Shown: positions 42,020 to 54,387, counted from the first letter of the stretch. The stretch is DNA of 64,000 nucleotides from Tupaia tana (GCA_026018925.1 JAKSZU010000016.1:83254990-83318989); one strand, 5' to 3'. Notes: a model not told the origin generated them from the sequence alone. Numbers and translations are program-made.

Positions 42020-43950
42020 CAAATTGGATCACAATGCTTTTAGTGAGAAATATTTTATATAAAGGTTTTACATGTTCCCAACAATACTGCTCGTTCATAG
42101 GCTTTCTATATGCCATAAAGCATGGAGGCGCCTTGGCCTGGGACCAAGCCATTGAAGACCTCTGAGCCTCTGAGGAGGGGCCGGGGATGGCACTGGGGAG
42201 TGTCCTGCTGGCCTCAGGATGCCCAGCCTGGACTGCGAGGGAGGAGACCACCCGTCCACTCCAAGCAGGGCTCCTTAGGTGGATGGGAAGGTGGGGAGGA
42301 CGCTGCCGGCCGAGCACTGGGACGGGGCTCCAGGACGCAGGCGGGCTTGTTTGGGAAGCAGGTTGGAGAGATGAGGGGAGGGGGACTGCCCTCCTGGTTC
42401 TCATCTGACAGGGCCCCAGACTCCCCAGGGCTGCCCTGGGGCCACTCCGTCCCTCCTTGCTGTCGTCCTCCTGGGATCAGCAAGGAGGCCATGGTGAGGG
42501 GAGGTAAATCTCTGAGGTTCGGATTGCTGGGTGGCCAGGACTTCTGGGTCCACAGGAGTCTGGGGATCACACTCGAGTGTCCGAAGACTGAGCGGGACTG
42601 GAAGCCCGGCACATTGGAATGAGGGGTCTGCGATACCTGCAGACAAATGCTCCACCTCTCCGAGCTGGTTTCCTGGCCGTGACTGGGACGAGCTCACAGC
42701 TGCTAGGAGCTCGTCCTGCCCTGTGTGGCTCCCCTGCCCTGTGTGGTTGTGGGGTTCCCACCGGGGTTCAGGGCTGCCACTTCTCCCTCATTTAATCCTC
42801 ATGCCCTTAGCAGCTAGGAGATATTAGTGTCCCGTTTCACAGACGACAATCTGAGGGCCACAGAGGTTAACCAGCTGAATGTCACAGACACACACATCTG
42901 ACAGGCCAAACTGGGATTTGGACTGAGGCCAGTGACGCCTGCGCCCGTGAGCCGTGCCCCTTTGCTGTGCTGTTTTATGGTTCATTTCTGCTTCATGGGT
43001 CTCCGCCCTCCCAAGGCCTGGGTGGACTTGAACCTCCTTCTGTTCCAGATCCCTGGGAGGGGGCTCAGAAGGTTGTGCTGAGAGTGTCCAGGGTGACTCT
43101 GGCACTTGGCGAGTACCCTGAGCTTCTATTTGTCCCCACAGGAGCAGCGGGACGACGGCAGCCTGGCTAGGCAGGCAGCTCTAGGTGAGTCTCGACCCCC
43201 TCTGCAGAGCGGCTGGCACTTCCCGCGCTCTGCTGGCTCCTGCACAGACGGGCAGGTGGAGACCCAGCCCCTGATCACCCCTCCGATGGGTCCTTGCACC
43301 CTTCTCCCTCAGGTCAGCGTTCCCAGCACCTTCCCTCCTGGTTTTCTAGAACCCAGGTACATAGGCCCCCAACCCCAAAGACTCAGGCCAGAGGCACACA
43401 GTCCCGCTGGCCTTGTCCGTCCAGCCTCATGTTCAGGACTGCAGCCAGGGGGTGCGGACACCACGGGAATGGGAACACCAGCAAGTCTGGCTTCTGGTTT
43501 CCCCAGAGAGCCTGTGGTTAGACTTCCCAGCACCGTGCTGTTCCCAGCCTGCCGTCCGCCCTGCTCTCCCACAGCTCAGGAAATTGTGACAACCCCGAGG
43601 TCATGGCTGGGGCGTTGCCTGTGTGCCCAAGCTGCATCGGCACTGGACCCCTGTCCCGGGCCCTGGTCCTCCTGTCGCCAAGGCCTTTGTCCCTGTCTGG
43701 GGCATGGTGCCAGCTCTGCCCAGCTCAGGAACCGAGAACCCCAAGTTTGGAGCCACAGACCCAGGAGTGGCTACAGCAGGTCCTGGTAGCTGTCGGCCAC
43801 GGTGTCCCCATCTGCAGGTCGGAATCAGTGAAGAGCACCACCCTAAAGTTACACTTCTGGGGTTCCTGTTCCAGTTCTATCTATGGACCCCAAGCAAGCC
43901 AGGTGACTTCGCCGGCCTCGGCCTCCTCAGCTGTACAGCCGATCCCGGCC
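42020..43950. other. Unique sequence upstream of BICDL2; one exon-like segment
   Basis: No gene recognised. At 43142-43184 a 43-base segment has a good acceptor (TTTGTCCCCACAG) and donor (TAG|GTGAGT), and might be an untranslated BICDL2 exon or part of a non-coding transcript. Overlapping open frames elsewhere are unsupported. Confidence 0.35.
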
Positions 43951-43959
43951 CTCCGTTAT

Positions 43960-45080
43960 CCGGCTTCGTTAGGGTGGCGTGAAAGCTTCCCCAGCAGAGC
44001 CGACGCGGCCGCCTTCGATGTCGCGGTGGTCAGCCGTGTCCTCCCCCAGGGGCAGCGGTGGTCTGTGCGGGATCTGCACACAGACGGGCAGGTGGCGTTT
44101 CCGACCTCAGCGAGGTGGGCCAGGGCCTGGAGCCAGGGCTGGCCCAGGGCCTCCTCCCAGGGCGGAGGCGACGCTCCTTGCACGCCGCCCGGCCACCAGG
44201 GGGCGCTCGGCCCCTCCGCGGCGCCGCCCCTCACCTGTGCGAGCCGCACACCTGGCGCCGCCTCCGGAAGAGGGGAGTGGGACCGCGGGGACCTCGGAGG
44301 GAGCCCGGAGGCTGCAGGTGAGCGCTCAGGGGCGCGGAGGGCGGGCTCCCCGGGCTTCGGGCCGGGTCGGCGCTGGAGGACGCAGTGGGGAGCCGGGGCC
44401 GGGCGGGGAAGCGGGGGCCGTCGGCAGGCGGGGCGGCCGGGCTGCGGATGCCGGGGCGGAGGGGCTGGACCGCAGCCCGGAGAGTGGCGGGGTGGGGGTC
44501 CCTCGGGGGCCACGGCCTGGGGCGGCTCGAAGAGTCTGCGGAGCCGCCGGTCCTGCGCCGGGCTGCGCTCGGACGGCTGGCGAGGGGAGGACGAGAAGGA
44601 CGGGGCGAACGTCCAAGGGGCCGGGACCCCCGAGGGGCAGCAGCCAGCCCCGCGTGTCGGGCTGCCCTCGAGCCCCGAAGCCCGGGCCCGGGGCGCCCCG
44701 AGGGGAACGCGGGGCTCGGATCCCCAGGGCCGGGCCGGGAAGTAAACAGAAACCCGCAGCGGCGGCGGCGCGGCGGGCCGGCCCAACCTGTTACCTCGCC
44801 CTGCCCTGGGCCTGGGCCAGGGCCCTGGGAACCGGGCTGGGGCCGGGGCTCGGGACCCCGACCTGAGACTGGGAGACTCGTGGGAATCCGGGAAGAGCGG
44901 ACACTGCGGGGAACGGGGACCTCAGAGCCTGGAGGCGTGGAGTCCTGAGAAAGCAGGGCGGGGGCTCCCGGGAGGTGAGGGGCTGGGAGCCCCCTGCAGC
45001 CTTCGGGGAGGAGGCGGGCAGGGGCCCTCGGCTCAGCGGCTTGGCCTGGGGCCCTGTCGGCCAAGGCAAGGCAGCTCACT
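43960..45080. promoter_or_regulatory. CpG island, likely BICDL2 promoter and first non-coding exon
   Basis: CpG-dense sequence ending about 200 bases before the BICDL2 start codon. A strong donor (GGCTGCAG|GTGAGC) at 44317/44318 could end a non-coding exon 1 that splices to the acceptor at 45256. Long open frames on both strands here are composition artefacts. Confidence 0.65.
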
Positions 45081-45270
45081 TCCGCGGCTGCCTGCCTCAG
45101 TTTCCCCTCGGGATGTTAACGGAGCTGGCGGCCAAAACACAGGTCATTAACCCCTCCAGGACCAGGGCGGTCCTGTCTGCAGGCGGGGGGCAGGCGGGCG
45201 GCGGGGCCTGGCTGCGGCTGCAGCGTGGAGTGCCCTGCAGCTGCCTGTCCTCCCAGATGCTGCCGACGCC

Positions 45271-48200
45271 ATGAACTCCCCAGATGGGCCCAGCTTCCCT
45301 TCGGGGCTGCTCTCGGGGGGTGCCTCCCCCAGCGGCGACGAGGGCTTCTTTCCCTTCGTGCTGGAGCGGCGGGACTCGTTCCTGGGAGGAGGCCCAGGGC
45401 CCGAGGAGCCGGAGGACCTGGCCCTGCAGCTGCAGCAGAGGGAGAAGGACCTGCTGCTGGCCGCCGAGCTCGGGAAGATGCTGCTCCAGCGCAACGACGA
45501 GCTCAGGCAGCAGCTGGAGGCGCTGGGCGCGCAGCACGCCGAGCGCGAGGAAGTGAGTGAGCCGGCCCTGGGCCCTGGCGGGAGGGGAGCGGCTGCAGGG
45601 CAAGGCCTCCGGGCGGCCTTGAGGGTGGGCCCAGTGCTCTGGTGGTGTGGCCCAGTGGCTCAGAGCACGGACTGAGGGCCAGACCTGGACCCCCTCCCAG
45701 GGCTGTGTGGTCCTGCACAGCCACTGCCCCTCTCTGGATCCTGAGGAGGGGAAATCCCAGCCAGCAGTTACTGGGAACCCAGTCCCTGCCTGGCCCCCGG
45801 CAAAGTGCTTTCCCTGCATCCCCTGGGGTCATGCTTGCCTGGCCTACACCGTCAATGTGGAGACGTCTCTCTCTGTCCCAGCTGTTGCCAGCCTCTGCCC
45901 AGGGCTCTCAGCTAGCCCCCTAACCCCCACCCCCAACTCCCACGTCTGTGTCCTCAGCCCCCACCACTGCTCTGAGCTGGCACCCTGCACCGAGCCATCT
46001 AATGGGCCTCTCCACATATGTGGCCCTTGATTCTGGGACCCTGTCACCTACTGTCCCCATCCCTGGCTTCCTGGCTCAGGACCAGAGCCTCAGACCCACA
46101 TATCCCATGACCTCTCTGCGCTCTCCCCGCACCTGCAGACCCAATGTTCTCCCACACCGGGTGCCTCACCTTGCCGCTATCACTTCTGCCCCAGCCTCCC
46201 CTCACCCACCCAGCCCCAGCTTCACTCTGCCTCCTGGGGCCACTCTCTGGGGGCAGCCAGTGACCCCACAGACCACGAATCACTTCCAAGTCTTCCACAG
46301 CTCTGCACCACACCTACAAGGAAACTGGAACTCCTCACTGTGCGCGAATTCCCCGGAGCCCCCGTACCACCCGCCCCGCCCCTCGATGGGCCTTTTCCAT
46401 TTCCCCGGTAGCCACATCATTGCCTTGGGGCCTCTGCGCTTACTGTTCCTCCCTGTGGCCCTTTCTCTGGGTGACTTTTTAAAAATCTCTTTTAAAATTA
46501 TTATTATTTTATTTAACTTTATCTATTTATTTATCTATTTATCTATTTATTTATTTATTTATTTAAGTTTTGACCAGAGAGGGACAGAGTGGTGGCAGAG
46601 AGTGAGAAAGCAATCCGTCAAGTCTGGGACTCAAATCATGGTTGATCATGCGGGAGTCCAGTGGTGTCAACCACCACTCCACCTGCCAGTCCCTCTAGTT
46701 GGCTTTTTTTTTTTTTTTTTTTTGGTTATAGGGCGTGTGCGCTCGCCAGAAAGACAGAGAGAGACAGAGACAGAAAGCAAGAAATCACCCCCCAGGGAGG
46801 ATGGCCACACCGCAATCCCTTCTCCTCCTTTCTCCTCTCAGGATCTTGGGCACACACGCACACGCGCCCGGTGTGAATTTAAGCCACCAGGTCCAGGACT
46901 CAAACCGCAGTCAACTACATGGGAGTCCAGCAACATAGCCATTACGCTAACTGCTGGTCCCTCTCTGATTGACTTTTATAAAAAAATAATTATTTGGGGC
47001 TGAGTGGCTTTTCCCACATGGCCGACCAAAGTCTCGGAACTTCCTCTCTCTCTCTCTCTGATAACTTAATAATTGTAATAATTAAAAGTTAAATAATTCT
47101 TTAAAAAAAATAATTATTTTATTTAACTTTATTTATTTATTTTAATTTGACCAGAGAGGGACAGAGTGAGAGAGAGAGAAAGGGAAAGAGAGAAAGTAAG
47201 CCGCCAGGTCTGGAACTCGAACCACAGTCAGCCATGTGGGAGTCCAGCGCCTTAACCACCACACCACGTTTTCACTATAGGGTGCGTGCACTCGCCAGAC
47301 AGACAGAGAGAGACAGAGAGACAGAAAGCGAGAAATCACCCCCCAGGGGGGATGGCCACGCCGCAATCCCTTCTCCTCCTTTCTCCTCTCGGGATCTTGG
47401 GCACACACGCACATGCGCCCGGCGTGAGTTTTAAGCCACCGGGTCCGGGACGTGAACCGCGGTCGACTACGTGGGAGTCCAGCGACACAGCCATTACGCT
47501 AACTGCTGGTTCCCTCTCTGGTTGACTTTTTAATTGACATACAATAATTGACGTAATAATGGTATACATCTATGGGGTCCAATGTGATTTCTTTCTCTCT
47601 TTTTTTTTAAGAATCATTCATTTATTTAATCATTATTATTTTTGAATTTGACTAGAGAGAGAGATAAAGGAAATGGGATAAAGCAAGCTGCCAGGTCCAG
47701 GACTAGAACCATGGTCAGCCACGTGGGAACCCAGCACCCTACCAAGCCACCTGCCAGCTCCGATTTCTTTTCTTTCTTTCTTTTTCAGAATTATTTTATT
47801 GAACTTTATTTATTTACTTATTTACATTTGACCAGAGAGAGACAGAGTGAGAGAGAGAGAGGGAAAGTGAGAAAGCAAGCTGCTAGGTCTGGGACTCAAA
47901 CTGGGGTTGGCCATGTGGGAGTGTCCAGTGCCCTTAACCACCATGCCACCTGTCGGCCTCTCAATGTGATTTCTTAAAAGTGACATATAATTGTATATAT
48001 CTGTTACCTTTCTTTTTTTTTTTTTTTAGTTTACTATAGGACATGAGTGCTCTTCAGAAAGGGAAAAAGGAGGGGACCAGCAGTTAGCATAATGGCTATG
48101 TCGCTGGACTCCCACGTAGTCGACTGCGGTTCGCGTCCCAGACCCGGTGGCTTAAAACTCATGCCGGGCGTGTGTGCGTGCGTGCCCAAGATCCCGAGAG

Positions 48201-51200
48201 GAGAATGGAGGAGAAGGGATTGCGGCTGACCATCCTCCCTGGGGGGGTGATTTTTCGCTTTCTGTCTCTCTGTCTCTCTCTGTCTGTCTGGCGAGCGCAT
48301 GTGCCCTATAGCGAAAACCTCTTCAAAAAACAAAAGAAAGGGAGAAAGGAAAGTGAGAAATTCCCCCCTGCCCCTGGGGGTGACCACGCCACAGTCCCTT
48401 CTTTTCCATTCTCCTCTCAGGATTTTTGGGCACACACACACACACACACCCAGCAATGTGTTTCAAGCTTTTAGGTCCAGGATTCAAACTGTGGAGTCAG
48501 CCATATGGGAGCCAGGCACTTTAACCACCATGCCATATGCTGGCCCGTGTGTACAATATATATTTTTTTTTTCTTTTTTGAGATATTTTTGTTACAGGGC
48601 ACGTGTGCTCACCAGAGAGAGGAGACAGAGAGAGAAAGTGAGAAATCACGTCCCCAGTGGGGGATGGCCATGTGCAATCCCTTCTCCTCCATTCTCCTTT
48701 TGGGATTTTGGGTACACACATACACATGCCTGGCGCGAGTTTCAACCCATCAGGTCTGGGATTCGAACCACGTTTGACCATGTGGGAGTCCAGTGCCTTA
48801 ACCAGTACGCCGCCTGCTGGCCCCATGTGTACACTTTTTTAAATGGACATAACTGAGTATCTGTGAAGTACAGTGACTTTTTGCCAGTACATACAATGCG
48901 TTTGTCCTAGCCATTAGCAGTCTATGTTGGGAGCATTCACAATCCTCGTTTTCAGTTACCCTGAGGCTGGCAGTAAATTGGTAAGTGTACTCAGCCTCCG
49001 GTGTCTGTAACACCAGGGACATTCCTCTTTTCTCTCTGACTTTGATTGAACCGACTCGCCTCCCTCTGCCCCCCCCCCCCCCAGCCTTCCCAGTCCCCGT
49101 GCCTAGCCTGTTTTCCCTACCAGAAGAACCCTGGCCCCCTTCCCTCCAGGACCGGGGTGCGCTGTAAGTGGCGGAATCGTCCCCACCGTGCGCAGCTGCC
49201 ACCTTTCTGCGTCCTTCCTTTGGCAGGGCCACGCAGCCTGGTCCTTCTCTTGGCTGTTGTGATTGGGGCCATAGTCCCTCCCGCCTGGCTCCTCACCCTG
49301 TCGGAGTCCCCCGGCAGCCGCCTTCCCCTTCTGCCTGGAGGGAGCTCCCCCAGCCGCTCCCCACTCTTCCCCTCCCCACTCTTCCCGGTCACTTTCTCAG
49401 ACTGGCTTCTCTTTCTAAAGTTTTTGCTGTAGGGAATGTGGCTTCCTGGAGAGAGACAGATTTAGCCGGGGTCCTACTCCAGGATCCGCCCCCACTGCAG
49501 CTCATGGGCAGGTGTGTGCCGATCTGCTCAGGGAGGTCTCCGGACAGGGACCGGCAACCTTCCTGCATGGGTCAGCAGTTCAGGGCTGCGCCACGGCCCG
49601 GCTCTTCCCAGGCATCCTTACAGCACGGCTGTCTCGGAAATTACCAGGTTCCAGCCTGTGTGGCCTGCCTGTGGCCCTCTGGACTCTAAACTGGCCGAGG
49701 CAGTGAACTTGGGGTCTTACTGTTGAGAGCCAGACCCCAGACAGGGGAATTTGGGACCACGCCCCGGCTGTTAGTGTGGCAGAATGTGGATCCTAAGGGG
49801 CTCGCCTGCACCATGCAGCAGAGCAGCGTGGCGGTCAGGGCCGTCAGACCTGAATGGGCCCACTTTTTCCCAGGGCAGTGCTGCACCCACAGCTTTGGCT
49901 AAGAGCGCGGCCTCCTGTGTTGGCATCTGCTCCACTAACTTTTTGTTCCACCTGGGCCAGGCCTGTAACCTCAAGTGAACTGAGGGTGATAAGGAGTCTC
50001 CCCCTGGTGGATGAGATGGATAGAGCAGGCAGAGTGCTAGCGGGGGACCAGCAGGACCTGCAAGGCCTGTGCCTATCACCTGGGCCCAGGCCCTTCCCCC
50101 TCGGAGGGCCCAGCGAGAGCAAGGCCAGGGGCTGCCCCCCAGCTTGTCTGCCTCTCTAAGCTGGGTATCTGGGTGTGTCAGGTGCGTCCCCCCGCTGGTC
50201 AGACAGGTTTGGGGGCGGGCAGGCAGAGGGCCAGGGTGGGGCTGGCCGGGGTTAATTAGAGGGAGCTGTCTGGGAGGAGCAGGGAGCGTGCTGGGCCTCA
50301 GAGCCCCTGGCACACGGCAGGAGTGTGGGGCCATGGGTCGGGGCTTAAACTCTGCCAGGCTCAGGCGCCAAAAACGACGCTTGCGACCTCGGGTCCAGAA
50401 GCCCAAGCGGCAGCCAGAGGTGAGTGGACATCAGGGAGCCACTGCCCCCACCCGGTCCACCCCTCCGCTCTGGCCTGGACGTCCTCCACTGCGCCAAGCT
50501 GCCTTCTCTGGGTCTGGGTCTGGGTCTCTGGGCTCCACCCTCTTTCATGGCTGTCTTGGACGGACTCCGCAGACCCCTCCCCTCACGCCTGCCCATTTCA
50601 TGTCCCCCTCTGTCCCCGACCCTCTTCTCCAACCCTGCAGAGGCTCCAGCAGGAGAACCATGAGCTGCGCCGGGGTCTGGCCGCCCGGGGAGCCGAGTGG
50701 GAGGCCAGGGCTGTGGAGCTGGAGGGGGACGTGGAGGCCCTGCGGGCCCAGCTCGGGGAGCAGCGCTCGGAGCAGCAGGACAGCGGGCGCGAGCGGGCAC
50801 GGGCCCTGGGCGAGCTCAGCGAGCAGAATCTCCGGCTCAGCCAGCAGCTGGCCCAGGTGGGACCGCACTGCCCCAGGCCCTGGTGGGGCGGGTGGGGCGA
50901 GCTGGGCTTTGTGCGGGGCCTGGGCTGCTCAGGGCTCCCCTGTCACCTCCAGGCCTCCCATGCTGAGCAGGAGCTTCAGCGGGAACTGGACGCACTCCGA
51001 GAACAGTGCCAGGCTCAGGTCCTGACTGGGGCAGAGCTGAGGACACGGCTAGAGAGTCTGCAGGGGGAGGTGAGTGCCCCAGGGGCTGGGGGCCACCTGG
51101 GCTGGCCCTCCACCCCGCTCCAGCTCCAGGCCTTTTCTAGAACCTGATGCTGCAGAGCCGCCGGCTGGACCTGGAGGCCCAGATCCGTGGCCTGCGGGAA

Positions 51201-54017
51201 GAGGTGGAGAAGGGCCAGGGCAGGCTGCAGACCACCCACGAGGAGCTGCTGCTGCTGCGGAGAGAGAGGCGGGAGCACAGCCTGGAGGTGACAGTCGGAG
51301 GGCAGGCCGGTGCGGGGGGCAACCACTGGGCGCTCCACAACAGCCTCAGTGCTTTCTGGGAGATGAGGCCCACGCTGGATCGCTGGAAACCCCAGCAGCT
51401 GGGCCACAGGAACGTGGGCATTATCCCAAGGGCAAGTGGGAGCCATGGAGGCTGTTGAGCAGGGGAGGCAGGCTCTTCGAATGTATCAGAGCCTGGCAGC
51501 TGAGGCCAGGGAGGGAGCCAAAGCCAGAGCTCAGCCAGAGACGGCCTGAGACGAGAAGTGGGAATGGAAGGAGGGAGTGTGGCTGGTGTCGCCATCTCAG
51601 GAGTTTGCACTGGGCCAGGAGTTTGACTTTGGGGTCAGATTGCCTGGCTTATCCCCATGTCTTTTCTTTTTTTTTTAAAAAAAAAAAAAAAAACTATTAT
51701 TTTATTTAACTTTATTTATTAGTATTATTTTCCAGTTTGATCGGAGAGAGAAAGAGAGAGAGAGAAGGAAAGTGAGAAAGGAAGCCACCAGGTCCAGGAC
51801 TTGAACCGCGGTCAGCCATGTGGGAGTCCAGCACCCCTATCACCATGCCACCTGCCAGCCCCCTCCCCGTGTCTTTTCTACTGTCCTGGGAAAGGGGTCT
51901 GAGACGGGATGGCAGTGGTCCCTGCCTGGCTGGCCTTTGATGAGGGTAAGAGTGTCAGGTCACTAGGTGCTGGATGAAAGCAGTAAGAGTTAGAAGGTAG
52001 GGCGGGCAGCAGAGGGCACGGACAGGGTGGGGCTGAGGGAGGGTGATGCCTGGCCGCACCCTGCTTTATAAGCCAGGAAGTTGGTGTGTGCCAGGGGGAA
52101 GTGCGCCGCCCAAGGCCGCGGGTGACCCAGGAATGGGAGCAGGCCTGGGCCACTGGGGTGCAGGGACGCACGGCCGGCTGGACTCCAGCTCCCTGTGTAC
52201 ACCCGCGCCCCACTGGCCTGGCCGACCCTCCGCTTGGTCTCCCTCCAACCGGCAGCTGGAACGCGCTCGCTCCGAGGCCGGGGAGGCGTTGAGCGCGCTG
52301 CGGAGGCTGCAGCGGCGTGTAGCGGAGCTGGAGGAGGAGTCGCGCCTCCAGGACGCCGACGTGTCGGGGGCCTCACTGCAGTCGGAGCTCGCGCACAGCC
52401 TCGACGGCGACCAGGACCAGGGCTCAGAGGCGCACCGAGATGCCCCGGTGAGCTCCAGGCCTACCAGCCCCATCAGGGCCTTCTGGGAGGACCCCAGACT
52501 CCGCTCCTTGGCCTGTTGCTACGAGATCCCACAGCACACCTACCGATTCCTTGCACACAGAACGACTCTTCTGGACCACAAACCACTCCGGCCGGGGAGA
52601 CCGAAGAGGCGTCTGGCCTCCAGCTTTCACCCCAAGAAGAGAGCTTGGAGCCCCCCAAAAAGCGAGCATCCCCGAGTCCGGCGGAGATGCTGGAGGAGAA
52701 GGAGGCGGAAGTGGCCAGTCTGCAGGATGAGGTCGGAGTGGTCTTAGTGCTGGGTTAGCTGTCAGCTTCTCTCTTACCTCCACTTCCCAGATAGCCCAAG
52801 CCCCTTCATCTCCAACTTACAGTCATGCCTCCATAGCTAGCCCTCGGCCAGCACAGCATGAGACCTGGTGGTTAAGGTGGTATGGCCAACCATGGTTCAA
52901 GTCTCAGACCTGGTGGCTTTTAAATCACTCTGGGCACATGTGCAAGTGTGCCCAAAATCCCAGAGGAGAATGGAGAAGGGATTGTGGCGTGGCCATTCTC
53001 CCAGAGGGTGATTTTTCACTTTCCCTCTCTCTGTCTCTGTCTCCTCTCCTGCCAGCTCACATGCGCTATAGCAAAAACCTTAAACAAAAAGTCACCCTGA
53101 TGCCACCTCCTCCAGGAAGACTTCCTGAACTACCTTAGTCCCACTCCCAAAGATCCTCCCTGTATCCCTGCTGCAGGCCTATACCACCCCCAACCAACCT
53201 GTCCCACTCTACCCAACACAGCCTGGAAGACTCAGGATTCATCTCTAAGGGCCCTGCTGCCTGGCGAGTTGGTTAAGCAGGCAGGGAGAACTGGGCAGAT
53301 CCAGAGCTGGAAGGTTCACGGCGCCCTGCCTTCTGCCCCCCAGATCACACTGCAGCATGCAGAGCTGCGGGCCCTGCGAGAGGAGCTGAGAAGGCAGAAA
53401 GAGCTGCGGGCCCAGGACGACCTCGACGAGGCCCTGAGTGGCGCACTCTCGGACCGGGACGAGGCCGTGAACAAGTGAGCCTCTGCCACCACCCACCACC
53501 GCCACAGCAAGGGGCCTGTGGCCTCGGTTATGGTTATAGCTAGCCCCACTCCAACCCAGGGACCCTCCTACCGCCTTGGTCTCGGTGTTAGCAGCCCCCG
53601 CCATCCCAGTTTCTTGAGGTCTCAGCGCCCTCAGACCCTTTCTACTCCCCAGGGCCTTGGAGCTGTCCCTGGAGTTAAGCCGCGTCTCGCTGGAGCGGGA
53701 CTCCCTGTCCCGGGAGCTGCTGCGCACCATCTGCCAGAAGGTGGCGCTGACGCAGGAGCTGGAGGCCTGGCAGGTGAGAGGCGGGGCCAGGCCTGGGGGC
53801 GGGGTCTGGGCGGGGCCGGCGCGCTGACCCGCTCCTCCGGGCCCGCCTCCCGCAGGATGATATGCAGGTGGTGATCGGGCAGCAGCTGCGCTCGCAGCGT
53901 CAGAAAGAGCTGAGTGCAGCCGCGTCGATCCCACGCCGCGCTGCGCCCCGCTTCTCGCTGCGCCTGGGTCCTGGGCCCGCCGGCGGCTTCCTAAGCAACT
54001 TCTTCCGAAGGACCTGA
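45271..54017 (+). CDS. BICDL2: BICD family-like cargo adapter 2
   Basis: Nine coding exons: 45271-45552, 50641-50856, 50953-51069, 51141-51287, 52256-52447, 52561-52731, 53344-53474, 53653-53773 and 53856-54017. They join in frame to 512 residues (human 508). The N-terminus ([12 protein letters not shown], then [12 protein letters not shown]) matches human. Residues about 45-270 and 340-460 are long heptad-rich coiled coil ([35 protein letters not shown]). The end has the basic Ser/Pro-rich tail [18 protein letters not shown]-related proteins link dynein-dynactin to Rab-marked vesicles; that role here is from the family. Intron 1 is 5 kb, packed with SINEs. The donor after exon 6 (GTCGGA) is weak. 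Ends 413 bases from the THOC6 stop on the other strand. Confidence 0.96.
45553..46485. other. BICDL2 intron 1, unique part
   Basis: C-rich, no exon recognised; a 351-codon open frame from 45948 ends in SINE sequence and is not a gene. Confidence 0.5.
46490..46693 (-). mobile_element. SINE-S
   Basis: (TTTA)n expansion, TTGACCAGAGAGGGACAG, reversed head CACCTGCCAGTCCC. Confidence 0.85.
46704..46962 (-). mobile_element. SINE-L
   Basis: T-run, GGTTATAGGGCGTGTGCGC, reversed head AACTGCTGGTCCC. Confidence 0.92.
46995..47095 (+). mobile_element. SINE-S remnant
   Basis: GGGGCTGAGTGG, CCCACATGGCCGACC and (CT)n retained. Confidence 0.55.
47110..47266 (-). mobile_element. SINE-S, head end cut
   Basis: TTTAATTTGACCAGAGAGGGAC to ACCACCACACCAC, where it meets the next SINE-L. 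Confidence 0.82.
47267..47513 (-). mobile_element. SINE-L, near-consensus
   Basis: TTTTCACTATAGGGTGCGTG to reversed head AACTGCTGGTTCCC; few CpG losses in its body. Confidence 0.92.
47600..47762 (-). mobile_element. SINE-S
   Basis: TTGAATTTGACTAGAGAGAG to reversed head CACCTGCCAGCTCC. Confidence 0.82.
47785..47960 (-). mobile_element. SINE-S
   Basis: TTACATTTGACCAGAGAGAG to reversed head CACCTGTCGGCC. Confidence 0.85.
48009..48547 (-). mobile_element. SINE-L split by a nested SINE-L
   Basis: Tail-side part 48009-48073 and head-side part 48339-48547 (with (AC)n at 48431-48450) surround an opposite-strand copy. Confidence 0.87.
48074..48338 (+). mobile_element. SINE-L nested, with target-site duplication
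   Basis: AGAAAGGGAAAAAGGA before and AGAAAGGGAGAAAGGA after the insertion; near-consensus head and body. Confidence 0.92.
48562..48824 (-). mobile_element. SINE-L
   Basis: GAGATATTTTTGTTACAGGGC to reversed head CGCCTGCTGGCCCC. Confidence 0.88.
50333..50419 (+). CDS. Candidate alternative first coding exon of BICDL2
   Basis: An ATG opens 29 codons, very rich in Arg and Lys ([20 protein letters not shown], then VQKPKRQPE). It ends at a good donor, CCAGAG|GTGAGT, in phase 0, the same phase as the next coding exon at 50641. Spliced, it would replace the first 94 BICDL2 residues with a basic 29-residue start. There is no sequence evidence of a promoter and I know of no such isoform; the match of phase and donor could be chance. 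Confidence 0.3.
51672..51862 (-). mobile_element. SINE-S in BICDL2 intron 4
   Basis: TTCCAGTTTGATCGGAGAGAG to reversed head CACCTGCCAGCCCC. Confidence 0.87.
52848..53085 (+). mobile_element. SINE-L in BICDL2 intron 6
   Basis: Decayed head, AAAATCCCAGAGGAGAATGG, CATGCGCTATAGCAAAAACC. Confidence 0.82.
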
Positions 54018-54310
54018 GTGCCGGCCAAGGGGGCCGCCTTGGCCCCCGCTGGGGCTCTTTCCTCTTCTGGCCAATGAGGCCACAGCGCCGGGACTATCTT
54101 CCAAGCAGGGCGGGTGCCCTCCCCAGCCCAGGAGGCTGCACAGGGGCTCATGGGGCCCGGGACAGCTTTGGGGACGGGCTCCAGATAGGTGGCGGGACAG
54201 ATGGGGCAGAGCTATCTATTTTTCAAATCTATACAGGTCTACCTGTTCTGGGCCCCTTTCCCTGGCATGCCCCAGGGCAGGGGTGGGTATTTATATATCA
54301 AGATCAGAGT

Positions 54311-54316
54311 AATATA
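54311..54316 (+). promoter_or_regulatory. Candidate variant polyadenylation signal of BICDL2 (AATATA)
   Basis: No AATAAA is present between the BICDL2 and THOC6 stops; AATATA is the best variant about 295 bases after the BICDL2 stop. Confidence 0.35.
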
Positions 54317-54381
54317 TAAATCGCTACCCTGACTCAGCCTCCATTCTTGGGAAGGAAGCACACGGAAGGAAAGACTGCAAC

Positions 54382-54387
54382 TTTACT
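54382..54387 (-). promoter_or_regulatory. Candidate variant polyadenylation signal of THOC6 (AGTAAA)
   Basis: AGTAAA on the minus strand 44 bases after the THOC6 stop, about 66 bases from the BICDL2 signal, so the two transcripts nearly touch tail to tail. Confidence 0.4.

Noticed and set aside
43603-45079. Open frames of 276-380 codons at 43.6-45.1 kb
   Set aside because: CpG-island artefacts upstream of BICDL2; overlapping on both strands and without conserved features.
45948-47003. 351-codon frame in BICDL2 intron 1
   Set aside because: Runs from C-rich intronic sequence into SINE-S and SINE-L copies; no domain and no splice support.
47142-47569. Recurring peptides such as [19 protein letters not shown] in many frames
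   Set aside because: These are SINE-L bodies read in the same frame at many sites, not a protein family.
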